Source of the DNA: a virus
Strand: one strand, 5' to 3'
IMG/VR virus record: IMGVR_UViG_3300037827_000025
Location: 1 to 28,293 of that record
Length of the DNA stretch: 28,293 bases
Program-made: the position numbers and the translations under genes
Notes under the pieces: generated by a model
Told to the model about the DNA's origin: nothing
The model's input: only the letters and a program-made list of their open reading frames with translations
Databases searched by the model: none
Shown: piece after piece, positions 19,065-27,891 of the stretch
How the letters are laid out: each line of letters starts with the position of its first letter
Position numbering within the stretch: position 1 is the stretch's first letter

Positions 19065-20537
19065 ATGTCCATCCCGGCAAGCCGCATTGTCCTGATTAAC
19101 CCGTCAGCCATTGGCACTGGCGGCAACCCGCTGGCGATGAACACGATGCTTATCGTTGACGGCCCTCAACGCACCATTGGTGTTCAGCAGAATGGCAGCG
19201 CCACAGAAGTTGGTGCTCGCTACGGTCTGACCTCGCCTGAGTACACTTTCGCCAGCCGCTACTTCCTGGGTTACGACGGCGGCTTCAAGCTTCCTGACAC
19301 CCTGTATACCGTGCAGAACCCTGACGCCGCACTTCCGGCTATCCTGCGGGGTGCCAGCGTGCGCACCATGACCCTGGCTCAGCTCAAGCTGATCACAGGC
19401 GACCTGATCGTTACCGTTGACGGCGTGGTCAAGACGGTGCCTGTGAACTTCGCGACCGTCACTAGCTTTTCCGAAGCCGCCGCACTGCTTACCGACGTTA
19501 CCACCTTCGTGGGCGACTACAATGAGCAGCTGCAAGCGTTTGAGATCAATACCATCTCTGCTGGCTCTACTCACACGATCAGCTTCGGTTCTGGTGCCGT
19601 CGGTCTGGCTCTAAAACTTGATCAGGCCTCTGGCGCTCAGGCTGAGAATGGCCGCAATGTGATGACCGCCACCGAGCTAATGACCTATGTGCTGAGCAAG
19701 ACTCAGAACTTCGGCGTGCTGACGCATGCGGCCGCGCAGCTGCGAGCCGTGAAGGAAGCTTTCGCTGCCTGGACTACCCTGCAAAACAGCCGGTTTGCCT
19801 ACGTTGCGCTGGACACAGATGGATCTGCCTTGGTCGCCAACAACGAAGCCAGCTTCGGCGCATGGCTTGATGAGACCGAGCAGAATGGCACCACCCCCTA
19901 CTACGGCACCATTGAGCAGGTAGCGGCTGCCTGCGGCGGTATCGCAGCAATCGATTTCTCGCGCACCAATGGCCGTCGCAACATCATGTTCATGAAGCAG
20001 TCCGGCATCGCGGCCAGCATCACTGATGAGGCTGACTACACCGCCCTGCTGTCGAACGGCTACACGTTCTACGGCGCCTTTGCTACCGCCAACGACGAGT
20101 TCACTTTCAACGTGAACGGCAAGGTGTTCGGCCAGTTCAAGTGGCTGGACAACTACATCAACCAGATCTACCTGAACGCTCAGTTCCAATTGGCGCTGAT
20201 GACCATGCTGACCAGCTACGGCTTCATCCCGTACAACGCCACTGGCGTGGCTATTCATCAGGCAGCAATCGCCGACCCGATCAAAGAAATGATCAACTTC
20301 GGCGGCATTGTCCCTCTGGTTGATCCGGGCGCGCTTAGCGACCAGCAAAAGTCGATCATCAACACTCAGGCTGGCATTGATGTGATTCCTAATCTGCTCT
20401 CCAAAGGCTGGGCGGCAGTTATTCGAATCCCATCTGCCCAGGTGCGCGGAAATCGTGGCTCTTTCCCTTTCACCTTCTGGTACACGGATGGCGGCTCTGT
20501 TCAGAGCGTCACCATGGCCTCTGTCAACGTTCAATAA
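19065..20537 (+). CDS. Tail sheath protein (DUF3383 family)
   Basis: A 490-aa product with GGAGTAAC upstream. It opens MSIPASRIVLINPSAIGTGG and continues TEVGARYGLTSPEYTFASRY, then TEQNGTTPYYGTIEQVAAAC and VRGNRGSFPFTFWYTDGGSV at the end, the pattern of DUF3383 sheath proteins. The sheath surrounds the tube and contracts to drive it through the envelope; its presence defines this as a contractile-tail phage. Length is normal for the family. Confidence 0.9.
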   Translation: MSIPASRIVLINPSAIGTGGNPLAMNTMLIVDGPQRTIGVQQNGSATEVGARYGLTSPEYTFASRYFLGYDGGFKLPDTLYTVQNPDAALPAILRGASVRTMTLAQLKLITGDLIVTVDGVVKTVPVNFATVTSFSEAAALLTDVTTFVGDYNEQLQAFEINTISAGSTHTISFGSGAVGLALKLDQASGAQAENGRNVMTATELMTYVLSKTQNFGVLTHAAAQLRAVKEAFAAWTTLQNSRFAYVALDTDGSALVANNEASFGAWLDETEQNGTTPYYGTIEQVAAACGGIAAIDFSRTNGRRNIMFMKQSGIAASITDEADYTALLSNGYTFYGAFATANDEFTFNVNGKVFGQFKWLDNYINQIYLNAQFQLALMTMLTSYGFIPYNATGVAIHQAAIADPIKEMINFGGIVPLVDPGALSDQQKSIINTQAGIDVIPNLLSKGWAAVIRIPSAQVRGNRGSFPFTFWYTDGGSVQSVTMASVNVQ

Positions 20538-20549
20538 GGGGAATACATC

Positions 20550-20999
20550 ATGCCAATGGGTCAGAACCCTCGCACTATCACCGCAGCCAACAGCGTAGTC
20601 ATGTTTAAGGCTGCCGGCTACTTCGATCAAGCCATTCAGTTGCAAGGCTTCCAGGTGGATAACGCCTTCGGTTTCGGTGACGCCACTGTCGGCGAAACCC
20701 GTATCGGCGTGGACGGCAAGCAGTCTGGCGGTTGGGTCTCCCACGAGGTTCCAGTCACCGTGTTTCTGGAAGCGAACAGCGCAAGTCGCCAGCAGATGGA
20801 GAACTTTCGTGGCTGGTGCAATGCAAACCAAGAAACTGCGCTGTGCACCCTGGACATCACCATCCCATCGATCGGCAAGCGCATCGAGGCCAGCGGCTTC
20901 ATGGTCAGCCAAGGTGGCGGCCCTTCCGCGCAGAAGTTGATCAACGGCACTCAATACGTGTTCAACATGGTCATCAACAACGAGGACTCCATCGCATGA
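20550..20999 (+). CDS. Tail tube protein (DUF3277 type)
   Basis: A 149-aa product with AAGGGGAAT in front of the ATG. Sequence YFDQAIQLQGFQVDNAFGFG, then VGETRIGVDGKQSGG and VPVTVFLEANSASRQQMENF is the DUF3277 phage tail tube pattern, a beta-barrel that stacks as hexamers. The position after the sheath gene fits. Stop overlaps the next start as ATGA. Confidence 0.85.
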   Translation: MPMGQNPRTITAANSVVMFKAAGYFDQAIQLQGFQVDNAFGFGDATVGETRIGVDGKQSGGWVSHEVPVTVFLEANSASRQQMENFRGWCNANQETALCTLDITIPSIGKRIEASGFMVSQGGGPSAQKLINGTQYVFNMVINNEDSIA

Positions 21000-21424
21000 G
21001 TACGACTAAAGACGTAACCATCGAAGAAGGCTCTGATGCTGGCAAGACGTTCATCGTTAAAAAGATGGGCTTGCTTGCTGGCGACAGCTGGGCCAACCGT
21101 GTAGCGCTGGCGCTGTGCAAGTCCGGGGTTGATATCTCCGGGCTCACCACTCATGACGAAAGCGGGAACGTGGTGTTCCGTGGCATGCTGGATATGGTGG
21201 CCGTGGTCCCCGTCGCGCTCAAGGCCTTGGGTGGAGTTGAGGAAGATAAGGCGCTCAGCCTGCTGGCTGAGTTGATTCAGCGCGTCAAGATTCGTCTGCC
21301 GAACGGCTCCGAGCGCCCCGTCATCCTGGAGTCCGACATAACTAGTATCTCCACGCTCTGGAAGATCCGGATTGAATCGCTAAAGGTCAATCTCGATTTT
21401 TTAACGGCAGGCGTTACCCAGTAA
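20996..21424 (+). CDS. Tail assembly chaperone, frame-0 product (gpG-like)
   Basis: A 142-aa product starting at 20996 by ATGA overlap with the tube gene. Sequence IEEGSDAGKTFIVKKMGLLA then AGDSWANRVALAL and ILESDITSISTLWKIRIESL resembles the gpG-type chaperones of DUF3383-sheath phages. Near the 3' end codons read GAT TTT TTA ACG, so T TTT TTA (21397-21403) is an in-frame slippery heptamer. A -1 slip there joins the product to the next frame to give a longer gpGT-like protein. These chaperones coat the tape measure during tube assembly. Confidence 0.85.
   Translation: MSTTKDVTIEEGSDAGKTFIVKKMGLLAGDSWANRVALALCKSGVDISGLTTHDESGNVVFRGMLDMVAVVPVALKALGGVEEDKALSLLAELIQRVKIRLPNGSERPVILESDITSISTLWKIRIESLKVNLDFLTAGVTQ
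21397..21403 (+). promoter_or_regulatory. Programmed -1 ribosomal frameshift site T TTT TTA
   Basis: The heptamer follows X XXY YYZ in the zero frame of the chaperone gene (codon 134 is GAT at 21395). Slipping back one base enters the frame of the downstream extension without meeting a stop; the zero frame ends 21 bases later. A small stem GTTAC/GTAAT (21413-21417/21421-21425) starts nine bases downstream and may be a weak stimulator. The heptamer is the strongest-known type (as in HIV-1). Confidence 0.8.
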
Positions 21425-21654
21425 TCGAAAAAGACGGGTTGCACATGCCTCTGAATACAGAGGCTTTTGCAAGGTGCGTCAACCTAAGTCCGCAGGCTTG
21501 TTATATCCTTGAGCATGGACTCGCTCCATATGCGGACTTGGTCAGCCACCTGACGCTTGAGGATGCGCTCAATCTGATCGAGCATCATCAGGTTTCGCAG
21601 CACAACAAATCCCTGATGGAGGAATTGCGTAATGAACTCGGTAACAGTCGATGA
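21403..21654 (+). CDS. Tail assembly chaperone C-terminal extension (-1 frame, gpGT-like)
   Basis: After a -1 slip at 21397-21403 the frame reads NGRRYPVIEKDGLHMPLNTE and stays open for 83 codons to 21654. It has no good ribosome site of its own (an ATG at 21445 follows only GACGGG), so it is best read as the fusion part. The segment VNLSPQACYILEHGLAPYAD and LTLEDALNLIEHHQVSQHNK is a helical T-domain. It overlaps the tape measure start by 23 bases, as typical. Confidence 0.8.
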   Translation, partial: NGRRYPVIEKDGLHMPLNTEAFARCVNLSPQACYILEHGLAPYADLVSHLTLEDALNLIEHHQVSQHNKSLMEELRNELGNSR

Positions 21655-23893
21655 ACTGGTCATGCGCATTCAGATTGAACTGGACAAGTTCAACAGTGAC
21701 GCAACAAAAGCCGAGGACATCGAAAAGCGGCTGCGCAAGGCCATCAAGGGCACCGAGGAAGGTTCAAAGGATGCAGGCAAGGCTGTCAGCGAGATGGCAG
21801 GCCAGGTTTCCGAGTCGAACAAAGAATTCGATAAGCAAATAAAAACTCTGGTTACGGTGGCGCGCCGACTAGCTGGATTTATCGGGGTGCTGGCAGGATC
21901 CAATGCGGTGCAGAAGTTCGCAACCGCTGTCTCCGATGCCAATGATCAGCTCGGATTCATGTCTCAGCGCCTCGGCCTGGCTGCGCGAAACGTAAAGGGG
22001 CTTGAGACTGCATTCTCTGCCCTCGGCGGGTCCGGCACATCAGCCAACAGCACGATCCGAAACCTCAATCAGGGCATCCAAGAGATGGTTCTGATGGGTA
22101 ACGATTCGCTGATCCCCTTCTTTGGTGCGCTTGGCGTTGGCGTGGTAGACGCTACCGGCAACATCCGCCAGATGGATGATGTTCTGCTCGACATGGCTGA
22201 TTCGCTTTCCAAAATGAATCCTCAGCAAGCCTATGCGCTGGCCTCGGCAATGGGGCTGGATGATGGCGTGGCAAATGCCCTGATCCAGGGCCGCGACGCC
22301 ATGAAAGAAATGCTGGATATGCAGAAAAATGTCTACGTATCCACCCAGGCTGAAATTCGCGCAAGCCGTGAGCTTAGTCGTGCCCAGGCATTTTTAAGCG
22401 CTCAGTGGGAAGGCTTCAAGACAATGATAGCTAACGCCATCATCCCGTCCCTTCTCAAGATGACCAAGGTTGTCTCGGGATGGATGGACTACTTGAAGCG
22501 GAACGAGCGAACGGTGCGCAACTTCTTCGAAGGTGTGGCAATCGCTGTCGGCATAGTGCTTATTCCGGTCCTGATCAAGGCTGGCATTGCAATGCTGGCG
22601 CTGATATCCCCGGTGCTTGGCGTTGCCGCCGTAGTTACCGGGCTGGCCGCCGCGTTCGGCCTGCTCTATGACGACTACAAAACCTGGGCTGAGGGCGGTA
22701 AATCCCTGTTCAACTGGGAGCTGTTCGACAATTACATCAAGAAAACTGACATATCCGTCGACAGTCTTGCCAAGGGACTGGCTCAGTTGTTGACCGGGTA
22801 TGATTCGCTCTCTGAAGCCCAGGAGGCATTCATGAAGTGGATGCGAGACAACGGCGTCATCGACGAAAACGGGCTTTCCGTCAAAGGTCTTGCAAACGCA
22901 TTTAAGCAGCTTGGTAAAGATATTTACGATTCTATTCCAGCACTTCAAACGATGGTCAAGCTGATTGCTGCTGTTATGGATGGAAGGTGGAGCGATGCTA
23001 TCGATCTGGCTAAAAGCATGCCCGCTCAAATAGCCAGCACCACCGTTGGCGCATATGGCGCAATGGTGGGTCACACTACTGGAGCGATCGACACAATGCT
23101 TGGTCATGAGGCCGGATCAAGCGGCACCGTTTCTGGAGCAATAAAATCTGGGACTAGCTGGCTTAAGAATCAGCTGGCCGCATGGGTTGGCGCGCCATCC
23201 TCGCAGACCTCAGTATCTGGATCTGGTCGCGGTTTCTCTACCGACAAAGCCAAATCAATTGAGCGCGTAGCCGCAGAGATCGGCATGGAGCCAAACGACC
23301 TGGCGCAAATCATCAGCTTTGAGACTGGCGGCACATTCGACACCAACGCGCGCAACCCGAAGTCATCGGCGACCGGCCTGATCCAGAAAATGAAAGACCC
23401 TGACGGCAACTATTACGGTAACACCCGTGACGAATTGGGCGCCATGAGCTTCGATGACCAGATGGAGAAAGTGGTTAAGCGCTACTTTCAGGAGCGTGGA
23501 TTTTCCGATGGGCGTACACACAGTCTTGCCGATGCGTATGAAGCTGTGGCCGGGTCAGGCTACAAGAAGGGCTCTCAGGCTTATGAGCTGAACAAGGTAT
23601 GGGATACCAATGGCGACGGTGTAATCGATAAGCATGAGGCATCCCAGTCTCCGCAGTTTCAGGCTCACTCCAGGGACTGGATGGGCGCATCTCGCGCCGC
23701 GGCGATGACCGGAACCCCAGGAATAAAAACTTCCAGCAATCAGGCGCAAGCACCCTCAACAAATGTTAGCATTCACAATCTAACAGTTCAAACGTCTGCG
23801 CAAACGCTGCCGGAAGCCACAAAAGATGGCGTAGCTGCTGGCGTGGCCAAGGGCGGTCACATGCTCATCCAGCTTGGGGGCGGAACACAATGA
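21632..23893 (+). CDS. Tape measure protein with transglycosylase-like domain and EF-hand loop
   Basis: A 753-aa product. Residues 1-110 are helical and coiled (IQIELDKFNSDATKAEDIEK). A hydrophobic stretch at about 302-346 (VAIAVGIVLIPVLIKAGIAM and following) is the usual tape-measure membrane segment. The C-terminal region about 535-620 looks like a lysozyme/SLT fold with IISFETGGTFDTNA (E564 as probable catalytic acid) and SSATGLIQ. Residues 658-669 DTNGDGVIDKHE form a perfect EF-hand calcium loop. It sets tail length and is ejected, and probably digests peptidoglycan locally. Overlaps the chaperone extension by 23 bases. Confidence 0.9.
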   Translation: MNSVTVDELVMRIQIELDKFNSDATKAEDIEKRLRKAIKGTEEGSKDAGKAVSEMAGQVSESNKEFDKQIKTLVTVARRLAGFIGVLAGSNAVQKFATAVSDANDQLGFMSQRLGLAARNVKGLETAFSALGGSGTSANSTIRNLNQGIQEMVLMGNDSLIPFFGALGVGVVDATGNIRQMDDVLLDMADSLSKMNPQQAYALASAMGLDDGVANALIQGRDAMKEMLDMQKNVYVSTQAEIRASRELSRAQAFLSAQWEGFKTMIANAIIPSLLKMTKVVSGWMDYLKRNERTVRNFFEGVAIAVGIVLIPVLIKAGIAMLALISPVLGVAAVVTGLAAAFGLLYDDYKTWAEGGKSLFNWELFDNYIKKTDISVDSLAKGLAQLLTGYDSLSEAQEAFMKWMRDNGVIDENGLSVKGLANAFKQLGKDIYDSIPALQTMVKLIAAVMDGRWSDAIDLAKSMPAQIASTTVGAYGAMVGHTTGAIDTMLGHEAGSSGTVSGAIKSGTSWLKNQLAAWVGAPSSQTSVSGSGRGFSTDKAKSIERVAAEIGMEPNDLAQIISFETGGTFDTNARNPKSSATGLIQKMKDPDGNYYGNTRDELGAMSFDDQMEKVVKRYFQERGFSDGRTHSLADAYEAVAGSGYKKGSQAYELNKVWDTNGDGVIDKHEASQSPQFQAHSRDWMGASRAAAMTGTPGIKTSSNQAQAPSTNVSIHNLTVQTSAQTLPEATKDGVAAGVAKGGHMLIQLGGGTQ

Positions 23894-24597
23894 TCCCTGG
23901 GATTCCAGATATACCCGACTTCAAAGGCCTCGTTACGTCGGGCACCGACGCACTTATAAGCTTTGGCGGCGCCACGCTGATCAGGAAGGTGTTTGGGAAT
24001 CAGTGGGGGGTATTCAATCAATTCGGCATTCCGATTTTGCTATCTGACACCTTCCACTCACTGAAGTACCAGAACAACTCGCAGATATCGCAGGCACCCG
24101 TGGAGAAAGGGACGTTCGCCAGCTACAACAAGGTTCAGAACCCATACCAGGCAACCGTGACGATGGTGCGCGGCGGTGGCGACGTATCTAAGCGTGGGCT
24201 ATTCCTTGCGCAGCTTGAGCTACTGTCTAATTCCACCCTCCTTTTTCACGTTGTAACCCCTGAGTATGTGCACATCAATGCGGCAATCACGGGCTACGAC
24301 TACGCCAGAGATCCAAATGCTGGTGCCAGGATGATCGTAGCCAATATCCACCTTGAGGAGGTCAGAGAGGCCAAGGTAACTTATGAAACCAAGGAGCCGA
24401 AAAATCCCGAGGACTCCCCCAAGGTCGATGAGGGCGAGCAGCAGACCACAGAGGCGAGCCAGTCGATTTTGAGCAAGATTGTCGATGTATCCACGGGTGA
24501 AGGCGGCATAGTCCAGCAGGTTGAAACTCTTGGCCAAAAGGCCATGAGCATGTTCAATAAGTTCGTTGGCGGCGCGCCAAAAGTGGCCACTCCATGA
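23890..24597 (+). CDS. Baseplate/tail protein (Dit-like or LysM-neighbour position)
   Basis: A 235-aa product coupled by ATGA to the tape measure. The segment KGTFASYNKVQNPYQATVTM and GLFLAQLELLSNSTLLFHVV, TPEYVHINAAITGYDYAR is shared by the tail protein that follows the tape measure in DUF3383-sheath phages; it is beta-rich, probably a baseplate core protein. The last 90 residues are acidic and helical (EPKNPEDSPKVDEGEQQTTE), probably disordered. Exact family name uncertain. Confidence 0.7.
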   Translation: MIPGIPDIPDFKGLVTSGTDALISFGGATLIRKVFGNQWGVFNQFGIPILLSDTFHSLKYQNNSQISQAPVEKGTFASYNKVQNPYQATVTMVRGGGDVSKRGLFLAQLELLSNSTLLFHVVTPEYVHINAAITGYDYARDPNAGARMIVANIHLEEVREAKVTYETKEPKNPEDSPKVDEGEQQTTEASQSILSKIVDVSTGEGGIVQQVETLGQKAMSMFNKFVGGAPKVATP

Positions 24598-24866
24598 CCA
24601 TAATGATTATTCCGCTCCAGGCAATCCCAAGTCAGTCAGTCTCTTACACCCTTAACGGCATTGCTTACACGGCAGATATCGAGTCGTTGAGAGGTAATCT
24701 GTACATCTCGGTATGGCAAGGTGGCGCATATGTGTTGCGCAACAGGGCTCTCCGGTCTTACGCTCCAGTAGGCTTCGGGCTACAGCTCGCCGACACAGCA
24801 GGGACTGATGACCCGGAGTACGCTGGGCTTGGCTCCAGATGGATTCTGTTGGGGCTGGAAGAATGA
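24594..24866 (+). CDS. Baseplate plug-like protein
   Basis: A 90-aa product with an ATGA overlap. Sequence MIIPLQAIPSQSVSYTLNGI followed by YISVWQGGAYVLRNRALRSY and GFGLQLADTAGTDDPEYAGL resembles the small phage baseplate plug protein located before the hub in similar phages. It is an all-beta protein that caps the tube end. The stop overlaps the hub start as ATGA. Confidence 0.7.
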   Translation: MTIMIIPLQAIPSQSVSYTLNGIAYTADIESLRGNLYISVWQGGAYVLRNRALRSYAPVGFGLQLADTAGTDDPEYAGLGSRWILLGLEE

Positions 24867-25738
24867 ACAAGAAGATAATCCGGACCACGATCACTCTTGC
24901 CGGTGACACTTTTGCGGCTGGCAACCCATTAGTCACTGACGAGCTAAGGACTCTTTGCACGATAAATTTTGGCGGCGGATCGGTCGTGCCGAACGCAGAA
25001 ATATCAATCTACGGCATGAATATGCCTGCGATGCTGAAGCTGACAAGGATTCGCTGGCGCGACATCAAAAGCATGCTCAACACAATAAAAATCGAAGCTG
25101 GCGATCAGGGCGAAAAACTCACAACCGTATTTGAAGGGAATATCACGTTCGCCTATATTGACATGAGCAACGCGCCGGACGTATCGCTAAAAGTTACCAG
25201 TTCATCAGCCGCCATTAGCATCTACCAACCAGCCTCCCCTATCACCTTCAGCGGGACCATTCCTGTCATTCAGGCCATACAGCAACTGTGCGATAACATG
25301 GGTATGGAGCTGGAAAATAACGGCGTTCCCGAATCGTTAACAATGACGGACACGACGATGGTCGACACCGAAATGAATAAGTTTCGGGCGCTATGCAAGC
25401 GATACAACATTGACTATTACATCGAGCAAAAGAAAATAAGTATTTGCCCTCAGGGCGCGCCAAGAAAGACGCGGATAGCGACTCTACGCCCAGGCTCAGG
25501 ACTTCTTGGGTATCCAACCCCAACAATGCAGGGAATTGACGTGCGCTGCCTATTCAATCCAGGCATATCGTTTGGCGGCCTGGTTCGCGTAGATGGCTCG
25601 CTAATTGAAAGCTGCAATGGCGACTGGAGGGTATTCGGGGTTACACTTAGTCTTGAATCGGAGATGCCGGGAGGCAACTGGTTTATGGACCTCAAAGCAA
25701 CCTATAACGAGCCAAACAATGCAGCCATCAGTCGCTAA
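24863..25738 (+). CDS. Baseplate hub protein
   Basis: A 291-aa product. The ATG at 24863 (ATGA overlap with the plug gene) is preferred to 24839 inside that gene. It starts MNKKIIRTTITLAGDTFAAG, then NAEISIYGMNMPAMLKLTRI and, towards the C-terminus, CKRYNIDYYIEQKKISICPQ and GLLGYPTPTMQGIDVRCLFN, the arrangement of gpD/gp27-like hub proteins. The hub carries the spike and joins the tube. The next gene overlaps by 20 bases. Confidence 0.8.
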   Translation: MNKKIIRTTITLAGDTFAAGNPLVTDELRTLCTINFGGGSVVPNAEISIYGMNMPAMLKLTRIRWRDIKSMLNTIKIEAGDQGEKLTTVFEGNITFAYIDMSNAPDVSLKVTSSSAAISIYQPASPITFSGTIPVIQAIQQLCDNMGMELENNGVPESLTMTDTTMVDTEMNKFRALCKRYNIDYYIEQKKISICPQGAPRKTRIATLRPGSGLLGYPTPTMQGIDVRCLFNPGISFGGLVRVDGSLIESCNGDWRVFGVTLSLESEMPGGNWFMDLKATYNEPNNAAISR

Positions 25739-26360
25739 CCCAGCAACGCCAGAACAGTCAGTTGGTGGTCCAAGGGAGTGGGAGTTCATTCTTGAGCGCC
25801 TGATAGGCAGGGCTTACACCATATCACTGGTAAAGGTTAACGAGGTTTCGGCAGGATCTACCGGTCCGGTCGGCTTTCTTTCGGCCACCGATCTGATCCA
25901 GCAGGTGGATGGCAACAATGACGGCATACCCAACCAGCCAATGAAGGGAATGCCATATTTTCGCCTTCAGGGTGGCGCTAATGCCGTGATCATCGACCCA
26001 AAGCCCGGTGACATTGGCTTGGCCGCATTCGCTCGCCGAGATATCAGCGCATTAAAACAAAGTAAGGCAGAGGGTCCGCCACCGAGCTTGCGTGCCCACG
26101 ATGTGTCTGACGGCCTGTATCTCGGCGGCCTGCTGAATGGTGCGCCAACCCAGTGGATCCAATTCCTTGACTCTGGCATCAACATCAAGGCAACAGCAGC
26201 GGTAACAATTGACGCCACGCTGCTCCAAGTGAACTGCCCGATCACCTCTACCGGCGACATCACCGATCACACCGGAAGCATGCAAGAGATGCGCAGCCAG
26301 TATAATGCGCACACGGGGCATACCGCTGGCGGCTCAACACCTAACGTGCCGATGACATGA
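25719..26360 (+). CDS. Baseplate spike protein, gp138-like N-terminal OB fold
   Basis: A 213-aa product. The ATG at 25719 (MQPSVANPATPEQSV) is chosen because the longer frame to 25605 lies in the hub gene. It shows the Gp138_N-type OB fold pattern MPYFRLQGGANAVIIDPKPG then DIGLAAFARRDISAL, followed by a beta-helix-like repeat (INIKATAAVTIDATLLQVNC, PITSTGDITDHTG). The end YNAHTGHTAGGSTP is His-rich and may bind the metal ion known at the tip of such spikes. It pierces the outer membrane. Confidence 0.85.
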   Translation: MQPSVANPATPEQSVGGPREWEFILERLIGRAYTISLVKVNEVSAGSTGPVGFLSATDLIQQVDGNNDGIPNQPMKGMPYFRLQGGANAVIIDPKPGDIGLAAFARRDISALKQSKAEGPPPSLRAHDVSDGLYLGGLLNGAPTQWIQFLDSGINIKATAAVTIDATLLQVNCPITSTGDITDHTGSMQEMRSQYNAHTGHTAGGSTPNVPMT

Positions 26361-26710
26361 GAACATTATTTTTGCTTCCTGAAAGCTGGGATCTCGCGCT
26401 AGATAGCTCGGGAAATATTGCCGTGGCTAGCGACATATACCAGCAGACGCAAGACGTTGCGAGTGCATGCCGAACATTTCTGCGCGATGTGTATTATGAT
26501 CAGGATTTGGGAATACCTTATTTTGAAAACGTGTTAGGCCAGCACGGCTTCCCGCTTTCCTTGTACAAGTTGCATCTTGAGGATTCGGCAAAATCGGTCG
26601 ACCCTTCGATAGTTTCAGCAAATGCCCAGCTAAAGCTGAATGGAAGAGAGGCGACTGGATCAATCCTGTTCGCCAATGATCAAAACCAGACCGGGCAGAT
26701 CAACCTATGA
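26357..26710 (+). CDS. Baseplate wedge protein (gp25/gpW-like)
   Basis: A 117-aa product with an ATGA overlap. The sequence IAVASDIYQQTQDVASACRT and FLRDVYYDQDLGIPYFENVL is the gp25/DUF2634-like pattern, in which a 'D.GIPY' segment follows a helical part. It initiates the sheath and sits in the wedge. The stop overlaps the baseplate J gene. Confidence 0.8.
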   Translation: MRTLFLLPESWDLALDSSGNIAVASDIYQQTQDVASACRTFLRDVYYDQDLGIPYFENVLGQHGFPLSLYKLHLEDSAKSVDPSIVSANAQLKLNGREATGSILFANDQNQTGQINL

Positions 26711-27891
26711 TTCCACCAATCCAGTTCACTGACGAAGGCCTAATCGTTCCTACGCGAGAAGAGATTACTGCTGGGTTGTGGGAGATCATGCGCACGGCGT
26801 TCGGATCGGATCTCAATTCTGACTCGCGTACGCCTCAGGGGCAGCTAGTCACCTCGCTGACAGCTATCATTCAGGACCGCGACAACGCGTCTGTTGAGCT
26901 GGGCAACAACTTTGACCCGCGATGCGCTATCGGTCAGTTCCAGGAAGCGCTTGCGGCCATCTACTTTTTGACCCGCAAGACCGCCACCCGCTCTATCGCC
27001 CAGCTTGAGTTCGTCGGGATTGCAGGTACGCCAATTCCTCAGGGATTCATCATGGTGGATGATGCGGGGATTGAGTGGGCTTGCGCCACTACCATGCCGC
27101 TGAGTGCCGCACTGGTTGAGTTCGCCTGCACTACGCCAGGACCAATTCAGGCGGCACCAAGAACCATCCGCACATTCAAGCAGACCATCGACGGCATTGA
27201 TCGCGCGGAAAACCCTGATGCTGCCGCAGTTGGCTCCGCTGAGGAATCCAGGTCAAACTTAGAAACCCGGCGCTACAACTCTGTGGCGGCCAATAGCAAG
27301 AACATGAATAGCTCTGTGCGCGGAGCCGTGGATAACTTGGCTGGCGTGATCGACGTATACGTTGACGACAACTTCACCGACAACACCGTAACCAAGGGCG
27401 TTACAGCTTATCCCATGATCCGCAACAGCCTCCTGGTTTCAGTGGTGGGCGGCGCGGATCTTGACATTGCCGAGCAGGTTGTAATCAAGGGCGGCACGGG
27501 ATGCTCTTTCGTCGGCAACACAACAATCGTCTGGGAGGATGTTTCGGTTAATACGGTTCCGCCGCCGCGATATGACGTGAAGATATTGCGCCCAGACCAC
27601 ATCACTGTTTCGTTGCGTCTTACCGTTGTTGATGCGGCCTCGATTTCCTATCTGAACACTGAGGCAGCAAAAGCCAGTATTGTCAGCGAATTCCGGGATG
27701 GTTCAAATCGCGCCAGAATTGGCGGTTTGGCGGTCGGGTCTAACTACATGACTGGCCTGGATAGCTCAATAATCCGTCCCGTTAAGCTTGAGCTTTCCAC
27801 GGATGGGATAACCTGGAATGAGTACATGCGTTTCGGTGTGGATCAGTTCCCCACCACGTCAGAATTTAACGTGAGCATCGTAAGCATATGA
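26707..27891 (+). CDS. Baseplate J protein
   Basis: A 394-aa product with an ATGA overlap. Landmarks are the SDLNSDSRTPQGQLVTSLTA segment near residue 35, AIYFLTRKTATRSIAQLEFV, the SNLETRRYNSVAANSKNM piece and VRGAVDNLAGVIDVYVDDNF, all typical of gpJ/gp47-like wedge proteins (baseplate_J). It links the hub with the outer wedge and tail fibres. Length is normal. Confidence 0.9.
   Translation: MIPPIQFTDEGLIVPTREEITAGLWEIMRTAFGSDLNSDSRTPQGQLVTSLTAIIQDRDNASVELGNNFDPRCAIGQFQEALAAIYFLTRKTATRSIAQLEFVGIAGTPIPQGFIMVDDAGIEWACATTMPLSAALVEFACTTPGPIQAAPRTIRTFKQTIDGIDRAENPDAAAVGSAEESRSNLETRRYNSVAANSKNMNSSVRGAVDNLAGVIDVYVDDNFTDNTVTKGVTAYPMIRNSLLVSVVGGADLDIAEQVVIKGGTGCSFVGNTTIVWEDVSVNTVPPPRYDVKILRPDHITVSLRLTVVDAASISYLNTEAAKASIVSEFRDGSNRARIGGLAVGSNYMTGLDSSIIRPVKLELSTDGITWNEYMRFGVDQFPTTSEFNVSIVSI

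Noticed and set aside
19677-20954. A 425-codon minus-strand frame opposite the tail sheath and tube
   Set aside because: It is a long open antisense frame caused by the codon bias of the sheath gene; no ribosome site and no recognisable domain, and the plus-strand genes are certain.
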